A DNA stretch of 64,000 nt from Tubiluchus corallicola (GCA_030141605.1 JAQGDQ010000408.1:79596-143595), one strand, 5' to 3'; shown: positions 13,194 through 28,955, counted from the stretch's first letter. Notes: generated by a model from the letters alone, not told the origin. A program made the numbers and translations.

Positions 13194-13562
13194 ATGCCTC
13201 CTAAACCAAGTGGAAAAGCAGCGAAGAAAGCTGGCAAGGCCCAGAAGAGACCAACTTCTGACAAGAAGAAGAGGCGAAAGAGAAAGGAAAGCTACAGCAT
13301 TTACATCTACAAGGTGCTGAAGCAAGTTCACCCAGATACTGGAATCTCTAGCAAAGCTATGAGCATCATGAACAGTTTCGTCAATGATTTGTTCGAGAGA
13401 ATATCTGGAGAAGCTTCCCGTCTTGCTCACTACAACAAACGTTCCACCATCACAAGCAGAGAGATCCAGACTGCTGTCCGTCTTCTCCTTCCAGGAGAGT
13501 TGGCTAAGCACGCTGTGAGTGAAGGAACCAAGGCAGTGACCAAGTACACCAGCTCCAAGTAA
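13194..13562 (+). CDS. H2B: Histone H2B, replication-dependent
   Basis: Core histone, partner of H2A. Intronless, 122 residues, start [17 protein letters not shown]. The lysine-rich tail (1-30) is followed by the histone fold: [55 protein letters not shown], ending AVTKYTSSK with the C-terminal lysine that is ubiquitinated in animals. Divergently paired with H2A and sharing its upstream region. Followed by a stem-loop and downstream element. Length and sequence are typical. Confidence 0.98.
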   Translation: MPPKPSGKAAKKAGKAQKRPTSDKKKRRKRKESYSIYIYKVLKQVHPDTGISSKAMSIMNSFVNDLFERISGEASRLAHYNKRSTITSREIQTAVRLLLPGELAKHAVSEGTKAVTKYTSSK

Positions 13563-13595
13563 ACTGCTGAAAATATTCTACCAATAAAACCAACC

Positions 13596-13611
13596 GGCCC
13601 TTTTCAGGGCC
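13596..13611 (+). terminator. Histone 3' stem-loop of H2B
   Basis: GGCCCTTTTCAGGGCC, identical to those of the other three histone genes, about 33 nt after the stop codon. Confidence 0.95.
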
Positions 13612-13624
13612 ATCATACCTATTC

Positions 13625-13646
13625 GAGAGAAAATTCTGATTTTGCT
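13625..13646 (+). promoter_or_regulatory. Histone downstream element of H2B
   Basis: GAGAGAAAATTCTGATTTTGCT, 13 nt beyond the stem-loop; shares the AAATTCTGATTTTGCT core with H2A, H3 and H4. Confidence 0.75.
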
Positions 13647-13649
13647 AAA

Positions 13650-15650
13650 TAAATTACTGACTTAGGAATCACTACGTGTTGACAAGTACGGTTATATACG
13701 TGACAAAAACAGTTCACGATAAATTATGTTCATTACAAGGGACTATTAATTATTAAATGGTATACATTGTAATGTTTCATTGTATTTTTCTGTTTTTGAG
13801 ATTTATGGACAGTTTGACTTCTCTCATAATCATCGTGGCAAATCTCAGAAGGAGGCACTATCTTATTTTCAAGATATGCACCGAATCCGACATATTTATC
13901 GTTTTACGATTAAATCAAGTTTCCGAGGTCTTGAACACGGTTTGTGACATTTTCTCGGGTACCAGACAAGGTTGGACGTAGAATATTAGAACTGAACCAA
14001 CATTGACACCCATTTCCCTAATATAATTTACTTGCATAACCCGCCTATTTTTCCACTACATGAACTATAAACTTTTTAACTGTCAATGGTACGATGCGTC
14101 TGTTTAACGACTAAAATGTCCATTCTTGAATTTTTAATTTGCAACGAGAGTATAAAGTGCTAACAAACAGGTTTTTGTCTACATATCACGATTAATTTTA
14201 GAAAAATTGAGTCTATGTGGCAAGTTTAGCGTCTTTCGTGCAATTTTATTCATGCACACTGTTTAAGATACAGCATTCAAACTCAACTAGAACAACAGTA
14301 TAATACAAGTATAAATTTATTTACACAGCATAGAGGGCGTATGCTATGCAGTGCACCCATGGGCGTAGCCAGGTTCTAAAGTGAGGGGGAGCAGGCACAT
14401 GAAAAGGGCGCAGTGACACATGAAGCAATTACATATTTGTCTATGGCTCTATATACTATAATAATTAGATGCCATTGAGTGCACATAAGCCTGTAGCGTC
14501 GTCTCTTGCTTCTGTATCAGAACCCTTTGCTACCCCCCCCCCTATTAGCTACACCACTGAGTGCACGTAAGCCTGTAGCGTCGTCTCTTGTTTCTGTATC
14601 AGAAGAGAGACCCTCAGTCACAAACCAGTATTTTGGCGGGAGATTTATGTCACTCAGAAAGAGTTACCATCCAATTTAGTTCCCCAGTTTTAGGTAGACT
14701 TCAAAATCAGCAAAAACGTATTGCAGTAGGTAGACAGCGTAGAATGCGTCGTGTTTTAATGACGAAAATTTCGAATAATAAACAACATATGAAAATTATA
14801 CTGAGCTATGTATCGAAACGGACATTATCAATATTTTTCGGGCCCTTAAAAGATAAATTACGATACGAACAACGTGCATAGGACCACCTAGACATATGCA
14901 AATCGTAAATGGAAAATATTGCTTCGCAAATTAACAAGAACATGATTGGTAGTGGTGCTACTGGATCGAATACTTTGCTAAGTAATCGAATATTAAACGA
15001 TTACTTTTGTATCTATGAATTTTATGATAATTGGAAATACAAAAATGTATTTTTTGGGTGCAAGCCAATATGTCACCAATATCCGTGAGTGGCCTGACGC
15101 CTAACAAACAAACAGCTGCGATGTAGCACATTGTAATGCTGCTGGGTGAGTGTACTTTCAACACCACATAAAGTAGTGCTACTTACTGTTTTTAATAAAA
15201 TAACATTTTTTTAGGTGCAATTAAGTATTTCAATGTAAACAAGTTAAGAATTTCACCACAATCGAATATAGCAACTGTGAAGCAAAGGCGTGAAAAGCGG
15301 CCTGACTCCAGTATCGTTGTGAGCAATTTTGTTAGAGACATAGCGTTTATTCATTGCACTTTTTGGGTACTGGGAGCACAAATTTGGCACCCCCCCCGCA
15401 TCAGATATTACCGCGAGATCTCAGCAATCGATTACTGACTTCGATAAAAGCTACGTACTTGAAATTAGCATTATCGGCCACCATGAACGTTTGGTTAAAG
15501 TGCATTGCTGTCAGTCATCTACGACAAAGCAAATATAACACTAACGTTAATGATTAGTAAAATTACGTGGCAATTGCAATAAAAAAATGGAAACAACCTA
15601 ACCGATTAAGTTAATTGTCACGAGGATTTTTTTGCAGAAATCTCGGAATA
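13650..15650. other. Spacer between H2B and H3
   Basis: Two kilobases without a recognisable gene. It contains a small candidate hAT-type insertion (14358-14560) and a local duplication: 'taagcctgtagcgtcgtctc' is present at about 14488 and 14569. The rest is AT-rich with no motif I can name, and no H1 gene is seen. Confidence 0.6.
14358..14560. mobile_element. Small hAT-like MITE candidate
   Basis: Begins catgggcgtagccaggttct and ends ttagctacaccactg, imperfect inverted ends of the CAGTGGCGTAGC type. Flanks agtgcacc (14350-14357) and agtgcacg (14561-14568) match at 7 of 8 positions, as hAT insertion would give. However, 'agtgcac' also recurs inside (about 14479), as part of a duplicated segment, so the target duplication could be coincidental. 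Confidence 0.45.
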
Positions 15651-15652
15651 AA

Positions 15653-15674
15653 AGCAAAATCAGAATTTTCTCTT
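15653..15674 (-). promoter_or_regulatory. Histone downstream element of H3
   Basis: Minus strand: AAGAGAAAATTCTGATTTTGCT, about 13 nt beyond the stem-loop, with the core shared by all four histone genes. Confidence 0.75.
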
Positions 15675-15687
15675 GGATAGACATGGT

Positions 15688-15703
15688 GGCCCTGAAAAGG
15701 GCC
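15688..15703 (-). terminator. Histone 3' stem-loop of H3
   Basis: Minus-strand GGCCCTTTTCAGGGCC, a perfect SLBP-type stem-loop 29 nt after the H3 stop codon. Confidence 0.95.
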
Positions 15704-15732
15704 GGTTGGTTTAAAATGTAACATCTGGTCAT

Positions 15733-16152
<420 letters not shown>

Positions 16153-16236
16153 TTACTTTACTAGAAAATTAACTAGAATATACGGAACATAAAAACTAGC
16201 AAAATTGCTTGATATCGGGGAATTTTACCGCTGAAG

Positions 16237-16245
16237 TTTATATAG
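16237..16245 (-). promoter_or_regulatory. H3 TATA box
   Basis: Minus-strand CTATATAAA about 95 bp upstream of the H3 start codon. Unlike the other three genes I see no CATTC cap motif at the expected distance. Inverted CCAAT boxes (attggt) occur at 16284, 16364 and 16394 in the shared H3/H4 spacer. Confidence 0.65.
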
Positions 16246-16516
16246 CTGCAAGATGGAGGAAAGGTTGCAATTCTGCAAATGTTATTGGTTGATTTCTTCT
16301 GTTAAACTTTGCAGTTCGCGTATCTCGACGCTTAGTGGCTAGTGAGTTTAAGCTGCTTCGTGATTGGTTAGTTAGTCGAAATAAAAGTGCGTGATTGGTT
16401 AATTGACATGTAGCATATATGTGCATGGTCAGCTAAACACAGAAATTGATGTTCCTGAACAAGTGTGTACGTTCAACGCAGTAACAGTGCGTGTTCGCTC
16501 AAGTTGGCGTGCCGGC

Positions 16517-16913
<397 letters not shown>

Positions 16914-16942
16914 GAGCTGTCTTTTAAGCTGGAAAACCAACC

Positions 16943-16958
16943 GGCCCTTTTCAGGGCC
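16943..16958 (+). terminator. Histone 3' stem-loop of H4
   Basis: GGCCCTTTTCAGGGCC, identical to the other three. Confidence 0.95.
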
Positions 16959-16971
16959 ACCAAGTGTTTCC

Positions 16972-16993
16972 GAAAGGAAATTCTGATTTTGCT
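16972..16993 (+). promoter_or_regulatory. Histone downstream element of H4
   Basis: GAAAGGAAATTCTGATTTTGCT, 13 nt after the stem-loop, with the same core as in the other three histone genes. Confidence 0.75.
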
Positions 16994-17792
16994 AATTTTT
17001 TTCACACTAGTGCATGTATGTTAAATTCTGTTATTTTTATTTATTTGACAATTACTATGAAACAAAAATGTGTACAGTACACAATACTTGTTGTATTCCG
17101 AAAAGCTCTCTACCGTCATAGGCTACGTTGGAGTACAAGGTCTTTTTAACAGGGCAAGATTTTGCCAAAGCCTCTTCGTCTTATCACAAGTGAAACCTGT
17201 AGGTATTTTGAGACAATTCATGGGTGTTGATACGGTTGTCGGGTAACTGCGATACACACCACCTTATCATTTTTTACAGTAATGTAGTTTGGCGTTCAGC
17301 AATATCGCTTTTAAATTTACGCATATTTTAAATAAAGGACGTCAAAACTCATTTTATGTGAAGCGGGTTTTGGTTTCTCGGAATATCGTTAGCACTACAG
17401 TGCACATGTAATAATCAATTTTTTTCAATTCGATTTATTTATCTCTTTATAGTGTTGCAATTAAGCATGATTGATAAAAGAATCTCTACTAAGTTTTGAA
17501 GAATGGTTAAAATGTATAGATAGATCTAGAACTAGAGAAAGGATAGCGAAAAGACTATAAAGTCACCTAGCCGGCTGTCCTTTACCGAATATAGATAAAA
17601 AGATTTTTTAGACACTGGTGGGCGTCAATGTTATCAGTTTAATTCAGGAAACATTAGTAATTTTTAAAATTATGACATTTGCTATATAATCTAGAGAAAA
17701 GAATATACATGTAGTTTAATTAGCGGAGCAACAACATACGGTCAATCTTGATTAAACTAAAAATTGCATTTAGATTTTATGTGAAATATATA

Positions 17793-18594
17793 TATATATT
17801 AATTCTTTATTTGTCATAAAAAATGGTTCACTCATTATAATAAAATTGAGTTAGCCTCAGCGTAATGTTAAAATAACAACACTATTCAAGACAAATGCGT
17901 CCAGTGCATACTAAAAAAAAACTAAAGTGCAAAACAATACACAATAAATGAACATATTTACAAATACCATGTTAAAATATTTTTACAAACAATTATACGA
18001 AAGTACATTAAATTTTACATGACATAGTGTGCACTATTTATACATTTAACATTACGAAACTAACATAACACGTATTACATTACATAATTTTTTTAAAAAA
18101 ATTTCATTTATAATCATTATATGGAGTCAGGGGCGGGGGTAGATGAAAGTGGAGTCTGTGTAATTAGTATCAGATGCACAATGTGGAAGTTGAAACCTGT
18201 TATATTGATATTCTTTTAATTTCTTTTTAAAGTGGTGGAGAGATTCTATTTGTTTTATTTCACTGGGTAGTAAGTTCCATAAATGTATGGCCTGTTTTGA
18301 TATAGAGTTATTTCCAAATTTATTGTTTACTGTAATTTGCTTTAAATTGTATGTTCTAGTGTTCAATGTGGTATCAGGAATAAATGCTAAGGGATTGTTT
18401 ATAAATGGAGTGTTCAGTTTATTTATATATTTATAAAGAAATATCAGTGTTTTGTAATCTCGATAGGCTTCTAATATTGGTATTTTTGTGGACGTTCTTA
18501 AGCTCTTAAGACCTAAATACAGGTCAAAATTGTTGTGAAATGATAAAAACACTTCCCCCGCGGGATAGTGACTAGAGTTCAAAGGCACTAGCAT
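17793..18594 (-). mobile_element. 5'-truncated non-LTR retrotransposon (LINE) 3' end
   Basis: A minus-strand frame at 18127-18594 encodes 155 residues ending in the C-terminal pattern common to CR1/L2/Jockey-type reverse transcriptases: TRTYNLKQ, then SISKQAIHLWNLLPSEIK, then SLHHFKKKLKEYQY. It is followed downstream by about 330 bp of AT-rich 3' UTR ending in 'acaaataaagaattaa' and a TA-rich tail. The reverse transcriptase core is absent, so this is a dead 5'-truncated copy. It lies between H4 and alpha-tubulin. Confidence 0.7.
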
Positions 18595-18735
18595 GCTGTA
18601 TCTACTGACGTGCTACCGTTTCTAAGGAGGAATGAATCACCAAATGCCCGCCTCTTTTCGCAACCTCAGTAAAAGCAATTTCATTGGTTAGAAAGTAGGC
18701 GCAGTGATTCATAATAGCGGTTGCTTTGGCGGGAG

Positions 18736-18743
18736 TATAAAAG
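18736..18743 (+). promoter_or_regulatory. TATA box of alpha-tubulin gene
   Basis: ggcgggagTATAAAAGag lies 133 bp before the alpha-tubulin start codon; it is preceded by 'tttggcggga', an E2F-like sequence. Placement suggests a transcription start near 18766 and a short 5' UTR exon ending in the ATG. Confidence 0.6.
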
Positions 18744-18875
18744 AGAATACCGGAAATTACAGCACGCACTTTGCACGAAGTTTTAGACGTAGCTCTAGAG
18801 AAACTCGTGGCTAAGTAAATTATAGTTACTGTGTCTTAATTTTCAACATTCGTTCGACGATTCAAGCTTGCAAGT

Positions 18876-21604
<2,729 letters not shown>

Positions 21605-21706
21605 GCTATTATTAATGGATTTATCATCATCATCATCATTTAATGGCTTAATATTCATCACTACTGCACAATCTAATCATTGGTAGCCAAACATTGTTGA
21701 CTAATT

Positions 21707-21975
21707 TTGTGTTAAAATTGTGAAATCACTTTTGTGTTAAAATTGTTGAATCACTTTGTGTTAAAATTGTTGAATCACTTTGTGTTAAAATTGTTGAATC
21801 ATTTTGTGTTAAAATTGTTGAATCACTGTGTTAAAATTGTTGAATCACTGTGTTAAAATTGTTGAATCACTTTGTGTTAAAATTGTTGAATCACTTTGTG
21901 TTAAAATTGTTGAATCACTTTGTGTTAAAATTGTTGAATCATTTTGTGTAAAATTGTTGAATCACTTTGTTTAAA
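21707..21975. repeat. 24-bp tandem repeat in alpha-tubulin 3' UTR
   Basis: Unit cactttgtgttaaaattgtt followed by gaat, about 11 copies, some missing the 'ttt' or 'g'. It lies between the stop codon (21604) and the poly(A) signal AATAAA (22057), so it should be part of the mature mRNA. Confidence 0.85.
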
Positions 21976-22056
21976 ACAATCATTTTGTGTTCATTGATTG
22001 AAAGATTGCACTGTATTAACCCACAAATTATAATTCTGTTTGGCGAGTTTAAAATC

Positions 22057-22063
22057 AATAAAA
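22057..22063 (+). promoter_or_regulatory. Likely poly(A) signal of alpha-tubulin
   Basis: AATAAAA about 450 bp after the stop codon, the first canonical hexamer downstream on the plus strand. Confidence 0.5.
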
Positions 22064-22275
22064 AGTACCGACAGTTTTGCAGAAAAAAGTTGTTTAGAAG
22101 TTGTCACAATATTAAGAATGCTGCCTATCATTAATTTTGGTAACAGTCACTCGTGCACCGTAGAAGAACAAAAAGTTACAAAATGAAGCAAACTTTTTTG
22201 GCAAAATGTCAATTGTGAGTCAAGAAAGAAAAAACATCAAATTTCTTGAGTACCGACTAAGACTTTACAAAGCAT

Positions 22276-22715
22276 CAGTGGTGAGTTGTGTACAGGTACT
22301 GTGGAACAGCAGCACCCTATCTGCATTCAAAATTATAGATAATATTTAATAAAATAATTTTTTTCTTCAGTTCTCTCTTTATACTCGTACAGAGTACGTG
22401 AGGCTTCACAGCTCAGCACAGTGCACTACAGTAATACGGTGTGCATTCGGCCATGTGCACTTGTCTAAGATAAGATGCTACACAGCTAGCGTCTGCTGCT
22501 AGGTAGAGAAAGTATTGTCACTCACAAAGTGTGTTATCAGTTTTCACGTGCTTACCATAAATAAATCAAGCTGAACTGCAGCAATTTAGGATATTAGTAA
22601 GCAAAAAATAGTTTTTCGTTTAGGATTTTATGAAGTTTATGTATAAACTTTCGTTTGTTTGTTTAAGATTATCACAACATTAAAATTGCATATGTTTGCT
22701 TCATTTTGCAGCGAA
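22276..22715. mobile_element. hAT-like element remnant (one terminus)
   Basis: Starts cagtggtgagttgtgtacag, matching the reverse complement of the right end of 28091-28876, and continues with the internal sequence shared with that element ('cacagctcagcacagtg', 'ttgtctaagataagatgct', 'gctgctaggtagagaaagta'). The opposite terminus is not found, so it is truncated near 22715. Confidence 0.55.
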
Positions 22716-23587
22716 CGTGTGTACCAGTAAGTGGCGTACTCTACCAGCGTTGTTTTGTAACTTTTGTTTCTCTTTTGAAATGCGGTGCAACCAGCAAAGC
22801 AGGGTTGCGGTTTATACAATAAAATAATTAATATTGAAACACATGATAATATGGCGCTTCATACCATACTAAATACTTGACTGTATGAAGATTGTTTTAA
22901 TTAGTTGGCTAGCTTAGCTAGTCAGTTAGTCAACCAATCAGTTTACACGAGTTTGCGGTATGGCAAGTTGAGTTACACAGCTTGGCATTCTTGGTGATGG
23001 AGTTGAAGAGGGGAAGGTTTGAGTAAGAAGGAGGTAGAGGTAAGTGGTAGGGAAGGTAGTCGGATGTGAGGAGGACCACCTAAACTGCAAGTTCGCCCAA
23101 ATGCTGAATGTAAAGACTTTTATATTCTATTATCAAATCATTCGTGAAAAACTGATTTTATATCTGATTAAGGTATTGCATTTCATGTATAGTTTTGTAT
23201 AAAAATTTGTGTGAAGAGTAGCAAACTACAAAAATTATCAAATACAATGATATTGTTATTTAGTGAGAGCAATTTTTCACGAATCCACGCAAAATGCAAC
23301 AACGCTAGCGGTCCTGAAGGGGTCAAGATTGACCAAAACCTGCGTGTTATGGAAGATTTTCAGCTGCAGTTTAAATTTTCATGAACTTTATTCTACAAAG
23401 AAATTGCAAGTTTATATCAGGGCTCAATCAAAATTCCACAAACCGATGAACAAATTAGGAGTTTACTCTGTACAAATTTGCATGAACTGATGTAAGAGGT
23501 CGAATGCGTAAGAATTTATTGTCTAATTAAATTATGTTATTTAAATGACCGGTGGCCTTCAAATGCTTCATTACTTTATTTGCTTAC

Positions 23588-23985
23588 AGTAGCCTTGCGC
23601 AGGACCTATGTCAAGGGGGGAAGTGAGGATACTTCCCCGGGGCCTCACCCTCCAGGGGGGCCTCGCACCAAGGTTACATTTTTTTTGCTTTATGCGAACA
23701 TACTGCCTCCTCTCTCCCTCTCTCCTGCCGCACGCGCCGTTTACCAGTATTGACAAGTATTAAGGACTGGTCTTGAGAATAAAGCAGTTTTTCTTTCAAT
23801 TGTTCTTTTCTTTAACAATTGTATAACTCCATATTTTCTCTTCGAAAATGCTTCTCCGGCGTTCCAGCAGTTCAAAAATTTTCTGGGCGCCAACCATGGT
23901 AGCGCCCGCCCCCGATGGGGCCTCTCACGCCCCACTTCCCCGGGCCTCGCCTAGGCTGAAATAGGCCGTGGCCTTGCGCTTTCTC
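23588..23985. mobile_element. GC-rich candidate DNA element
   Basis: The left side 'gtagccttgcgcaggaccta' to 'cttccccggggcctcaccct' is loosely mirrored by the reverse complement of the right side, 'gcgcaaggccacggcctatt' and 'gaggcccggggaagtgggg'. The GC-rich ends stand out from the AT-rich surroundings. Inverted ends are imperfect and no target duplication was identified. Confidence 0.35.
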
Positions 23986-24767
23986 CGTGAAAAACGGCTA
24001 CATTTTATTATCGTCATACATTTATAACTTTTTAATACCAAAGGATTTCACATTTCTAATATACTAATACTTATTTTTGCAATAAAGTAATGAAGCTACT
24101 ATGTGTGAGTGTCCGTAATTATATGTGATAATGTACTCTACATGGTGACACCCTGTCTAAATTTATTGAGCTGTACTTTTTATATACAAGTATTACTTAT
24201 CAGGGTTGGAAAAATTGGTATAGTATGTAACAGTCAATGAATGAAATTTGCTTTTATTATTATTTTGAAACTTATTAACTATCAAAAAAGCCCAATTTGA
24301 TATTAAAATCAATAAGTTTTTGTACTCTTTATTGGAGTTGTGCTTATATCTCAGTTTGTTCCTATTGTATCGAAAAATTTTAAATCAATAAATTTTTTAT
24401 TCCAGTTACTTGATACCTTGATGGTATTGATAATGCTAGTGGTTTTAATGAAAAACAATAAAATTCCCGTGTTACTTTCCAAGCGTCCCGCTAAACGAGC
24501 TTGCGAAAATGTCCGATGCGCGTGATCTGCCTAACACCGTTACCAACTAAGTTAAAATTTTTGCAAAGCAAAGACCGAAAGTGCCATAAGCATTCCTTGC
24601 TTTCGTTATTTACCCAGGCGCCCTAATTCAAATATTAATAATGGCCTTTCGTTTCTTCATTCAATTGTTACTTATCATTGGAAATTATATATTTAAGTTA
24701 TTGTATATTACATTAAGTATAGTCACTGAAATTATATAAAATGTAAATAAATATAGGAACAGTAAAA

Positions 24768-24770
24768 TTG

Positions 24771-24813
<43 letters not shown>

Positions 24814-24886
24814 CAGTAGTAGCAGTAGCAGCAGTAGCAGCAGCAGCAGCAGTAGTAGTCGCAATAGTAGTAGTTGTAGTAGTAGC

Positions 24887-24921
<35 letters not shown>

Positions 24922-24922
24922 C

Positions 24923-24987
<65 letters not shown>

Positions 24988-24993
24988 TAGTTC

Positions 24994-25077
<84 letters not shown>

Positions 25078-25095
25078 CAGTAGCAGCAGCAGCAG
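24768..25095. repeat. (GTA)n microsatellite, about 330 bp
   Basis: Nearly uninterrupted gta/tag triplets with occasional gca variants. It gives open frames of pure Val/Ala or Thr on either strand, which are not coding evidence. Confidence 0.98.
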
Positions 25096-25209
25096 TAATA
25101 GTAATACAGTAGTCAGTAGGCATCATACATTTTGTCTAATTAGTAATGCATTGTACTAATTGATATCAGAATTAAGCATTTGTCTTGCTTAAAAATTTCC
25201 CTAACTTTC

Positions 25210-25600
25210 TAACTTAGAGATTGCGGACAGTTCAAGATGGGTGCCATATGTTATGCATCTGATTTGCGTCCTGAGATTTATTCACTCCAACAGAGAAGAG
25301 AAACAGCTGACTTGTATGAACTATTCAAGTACTTTATAAATGGAGACAACTGTGTTAGCTGTGATACACTAGTTGAGCCTGCACCTCTGCTGCCCACTAG
25401 CGGTCATTCTAAGAAATTGTATAAACCGTATGCAAGAACTAATTGTTGTAAAAGTTCATTTCTTTCACACCGTGTAGTGAACAAATGGAATAGTTTGCCA
25501 GAAAGAGTGGTCAGTGCACTGAACTTGAACGTTTTTAAGGAGAGATCACTGAACTTGAACGTTTTTAAGGAGAGATTGAGGGCTTCGTGATAAGAAGCCA
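25210..25600 (+). mobile_element. LINE fragment (C-terminus of non-LTR reverse transcriptase)
   Basis: The frame at 25237-25590 (117 residues) matches the CR1-like ORF2 C-terminus: QQRRETADLYELFKYFING, then SGHSKKLYKPYARTN, then SSFLSHRVVNKWNSLPERVV. The catalytic domain is absent. Near its end a 27-nt segment encoding ALNLNVFKER/SLNLNVFKER is duplicated in frame. An ATT-rich tail follows, as is common for these elements. Confidence 0.7.
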
Positions 25601-25618
25601 AAATTACTATGAAAGGAT

Positions 25619-25935
<317 letters not shown>

Positions 25936-26244
25936 TAACTAAACTTAATTCTTGTATTTATTTCGTTATTGTTACTAATGTTATCAAAATTACGTTTGCT
26001 GTGATAGGTAAAGTTGATAATTTTTTAGTTTGGTTTGTAATAATATTATTCTTCTGTTTTTAATAGTCTACGTAGAGTTCTTTTTTCTAGTTTTTTTTCG
26101 GAAAATAACATCGGCGCCATTACACTTACGCACCGTCTACTTTTTTCTGGCCTATTCTTTGTTTTTACACCTGTAGGCCGTAAATTAGATGAGCAGGTGT
26201 AATATACACCATATTCCTATAATATTATAGGTTTTTAGGCGTTA

Positions 26245-26545
26245 CAATTTCTGCTGCTTTGTTGTTGTTCTTCTTTTTCTTCTTTTATTTTTTTCCTTTT
26301 TTTATTTTTTCGTTCTTGCTCTTTTTTGTTCTTGTACTTCTTGTCCTTAATTGCTGTCCCTGTCTGTTCTCGTTTTTCTCTTATTTTTGTTGTTCTTTTT
26401 TATTTTCTTCTTCATCTTCTTGTTCTTGTTTTTTTCTTGCCCTGCTTGTGTCTGTCTGTTGTTGTTCTACTTTTTCTTTTTTTCTTCTGGCTCTTCTTGT
26501 TATTCTTCTTAAATTCTTCAGGAATCATCTTTTTCTTTTGGACGG
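26245..26545. repeat. Pyrimidine-rich (T/C) tract
   Basis: About 300 bp made almost wholly of T and C with 'cttctt' and 'ttcttgtt' motifs. The open frames through it encode Phe/Leu/Ser/Cys-rich peptides explained by composition. Confidence 0.85.
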
Positions 26546-27465
26546 TTTAAAATTATTTATTGCATATGGGACTGCAAGTAAGCAGGTGTTCGGTTTTTTC
26601 AAACTTCCTGACATCCCGAGGGGTGGGATTTTCTGTAAATAAATTTCAATTAGAAAGCTGCCCAATTGAAGAAAGATAACATAAAGTGTTGGTTTGCCTA
26701 GAACGAATGTATTTATATGTGGCAAGTGACAAAAAGCCATTTAACTATAATATTTTGTGGTCACACAAACCCCTAAACTAATGAGTAAGCCATTGTTTTA
26801 AGTATGCAGCAAATAACCCAGTAGTCGGAGGCATGTGAGCATAAGGAGGAAGTATTTATTCGGCAACAATGCAAATAATTATACTTCATTTACAACAGTG
26901 CTAAAATAAAAAAATGATGCAACATATAATAATTTTTGTGGACAAAAACACTAACAAAAAGAACTTTTTATTTGTTTTCTACTACCTTCCTCCCCTACGC
27001 CCATATTGTATATATGTATAAGCTACTACAAGTTGTACATGTATAATGATGATGGCATCGGAATAGTAGCAGTGATGGCGATGACAATGGTAAAAATAAC
27101 ACTGCAATAATGGTGGTGATAATGAGTATCACATACGTTTGTGATGAAAATGAGTGTTATAGGCCCACCGTATCACTTTAAATAAAATTTAAATATAAAT
27201 TAAAAGTGATTTTTTTAGAACCTACAGATCACTAAGGGCAGCTGAAGCTTCAAACTATTTGTATTTATAGGTAATGTGCAGGCCTTAAATACAATGTTTC
27301 TAGACCTAAAATGCCATTATAGTCCCGTGTCATTTTGCAAATTGTCTTTTCTGTGTTTTTTGTTTCTCCTTCGGTGTGTAGTCAGACACAAGCTGACATA
27401 TCCAAGGACCATATTCCCTTGTATTAATATTATACAATATTACGATAATATTATAGGTTTTTAAG

Positions 27466-27595
27466 CGTTTGTGGAAATACTAATTTAAACCCAATATCTT
27501 CCTCGAAATACAAGTCAGAAATGCAGGTTTGACCACAACGTGCCACGTTTTATATCACTTTTTATTCCCTTCCTCAGCACTATCAATTCCAAATT
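27466..27595. repeat. Dispersed repeat, copy 2 (first copy at 9632-9776)
   Basis: Near-identical to 9632-9776 on the same strand, including 'gaccacaacgtgccacgtt' and 'ccttcctcagcactatcaat'. Shared sequence stops abruptly at both edges, as expected of a mobile or segmental unit. Confidence 0.7.
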
Positions 27596-28090
27596 AGTCG
27601 ATAACTCGTATAGCGCAAACGATTTAAATTTTAAAATCAAAACATTTAAATTTATTTGAACAATAGAACACTCAAAATGAAACATTAAAAAGAATAAATG
27701 CTTGAACTACCATTAACAATACGAAATGAAAGTGAGCAAAAAGTTAACAAAATAATACAACACGCACACAAACATTTAATTGTTAGTAATATGCTTAAAT
27801 AACAGACAAAAATACATAAAACTATTCGAAAGCTTCTTGGAAATCTTAATCTCTTTGGCATTTTTTCATCCTAATAGCAGAAATCGTGTGTGGCCTGCAT
27901 CTATTAGTATTTCACGTGTCTGGTCGAGTATGATCTACCGTACTTTGGATACGAGTACCTGCGGCCATGAGTTCTATACCTGATATAAATTTCTGAAAAA
28001 CATAAAATGTTATGTAATAGAAATACTAAAATAGAAACATCGGTTAAAGTTAGAAACTGCATAATGGATCCAAAACGTATTATGAATTAT

Positions 28091-28876
28091 AAGTGGCGGC
28101 TCGTAGCTAAAATTAGTGAGGGTGCTTGCTTCAAAAAATTTTTAGCCATTGTTTTAACACCATGTAAAATGTAACAAACATATGTAATTTTAATGTTGCA
28201 GTTATATTTGAAGATCAGGTGTTGAACGGCCTCTTACTTAACTGCAACTTTCTCATTGAGAGACAACTGAAAAATTAAGCTGTAGTAGTTCACTTACAGT
28301 CACAGAACTTATTTCTTGGGGATGCATGGGCCATGGCAAATGCGACTTATCTCACTTTATTTTAGTAAAAATTAAACTCACTACTCTGGATTGCATCATC
28401 ATCATCATACGCCCGTCACGTCTATTGTAGACATTGGGCAGGCAGATTTTTTGTCAATCACCGAAATCTTCTTGTGTTTTAACATGCTTTTCAAGCTTGC
28501 ATCGCTTGCAATAAAGCGTTTATTATTAAATAATTTATGTTATAATAAATTACACGCCAAGTTTACACTTTATCACATCCAAGAATATGACGGTACACGG
28601 TAAGCATGTAGCAATTGTTACTGTGTTAGACACAGCACTTTTCTACCTAGCAACAGTGATAGCGTAAAGCATACTATCTCAGACATGTGCGCATGGCCAC
28701 ATGCGCACAATAGCGAAACACCACTGTGCTGGGCTGTGAAGCAAACAGTACTTCCCTCACATGCTCCGGTTCCGCACAAGCATAAAAAAGAACTAAAAGA
28801 AAAAGACTCATTACATTGAATACCATCGATAATGAGTGAAAACAGTACCACAGTACCTATACACGAGCTGCCACTG
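28091..28876. mobile_element. hAT-like non-autonomous element with 8-bp target duplication
   Basis: Left end (c)AGTGGCGGCTCGTAGC, right end acacgagctgccactg: inverted terminal repeats. Flanks tgaattat (28083-28090) and taaattat (28877-28884) match at 7 of 8 positions, the target size of hAT transposases. The 786-bp body has no transposase. Around 28393 it contains a 'catcatcatcatacgcccgt' and 'gtctattgtagacattgggc' segment that resembles a piece of another retroelement, suggesting a nested insertion. Related remnants: 4815-5220, 22276-22715, 54140-54230. Confidence 0.7.
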
Positions 28877-28955
28877 TAAATTATACTAGATGCCTATATA
28901 ATAAAGCCATGACTGACCCGTAAATGCATAGTTACACTTGTGCTAAAACTAGATA

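Noticed and set aside
24713-25126. Poly-Thr and poly-Val frames over 100 residues
   Set aside because: Products of a GTA microsatellite.
26259-26642. 127-residue Phe/Leu/Ser/Cys-rich frame resembling a membrane protein
   Set aside because: Explained by a pyrimidine-rich tract; no splice sites or conserved motif.
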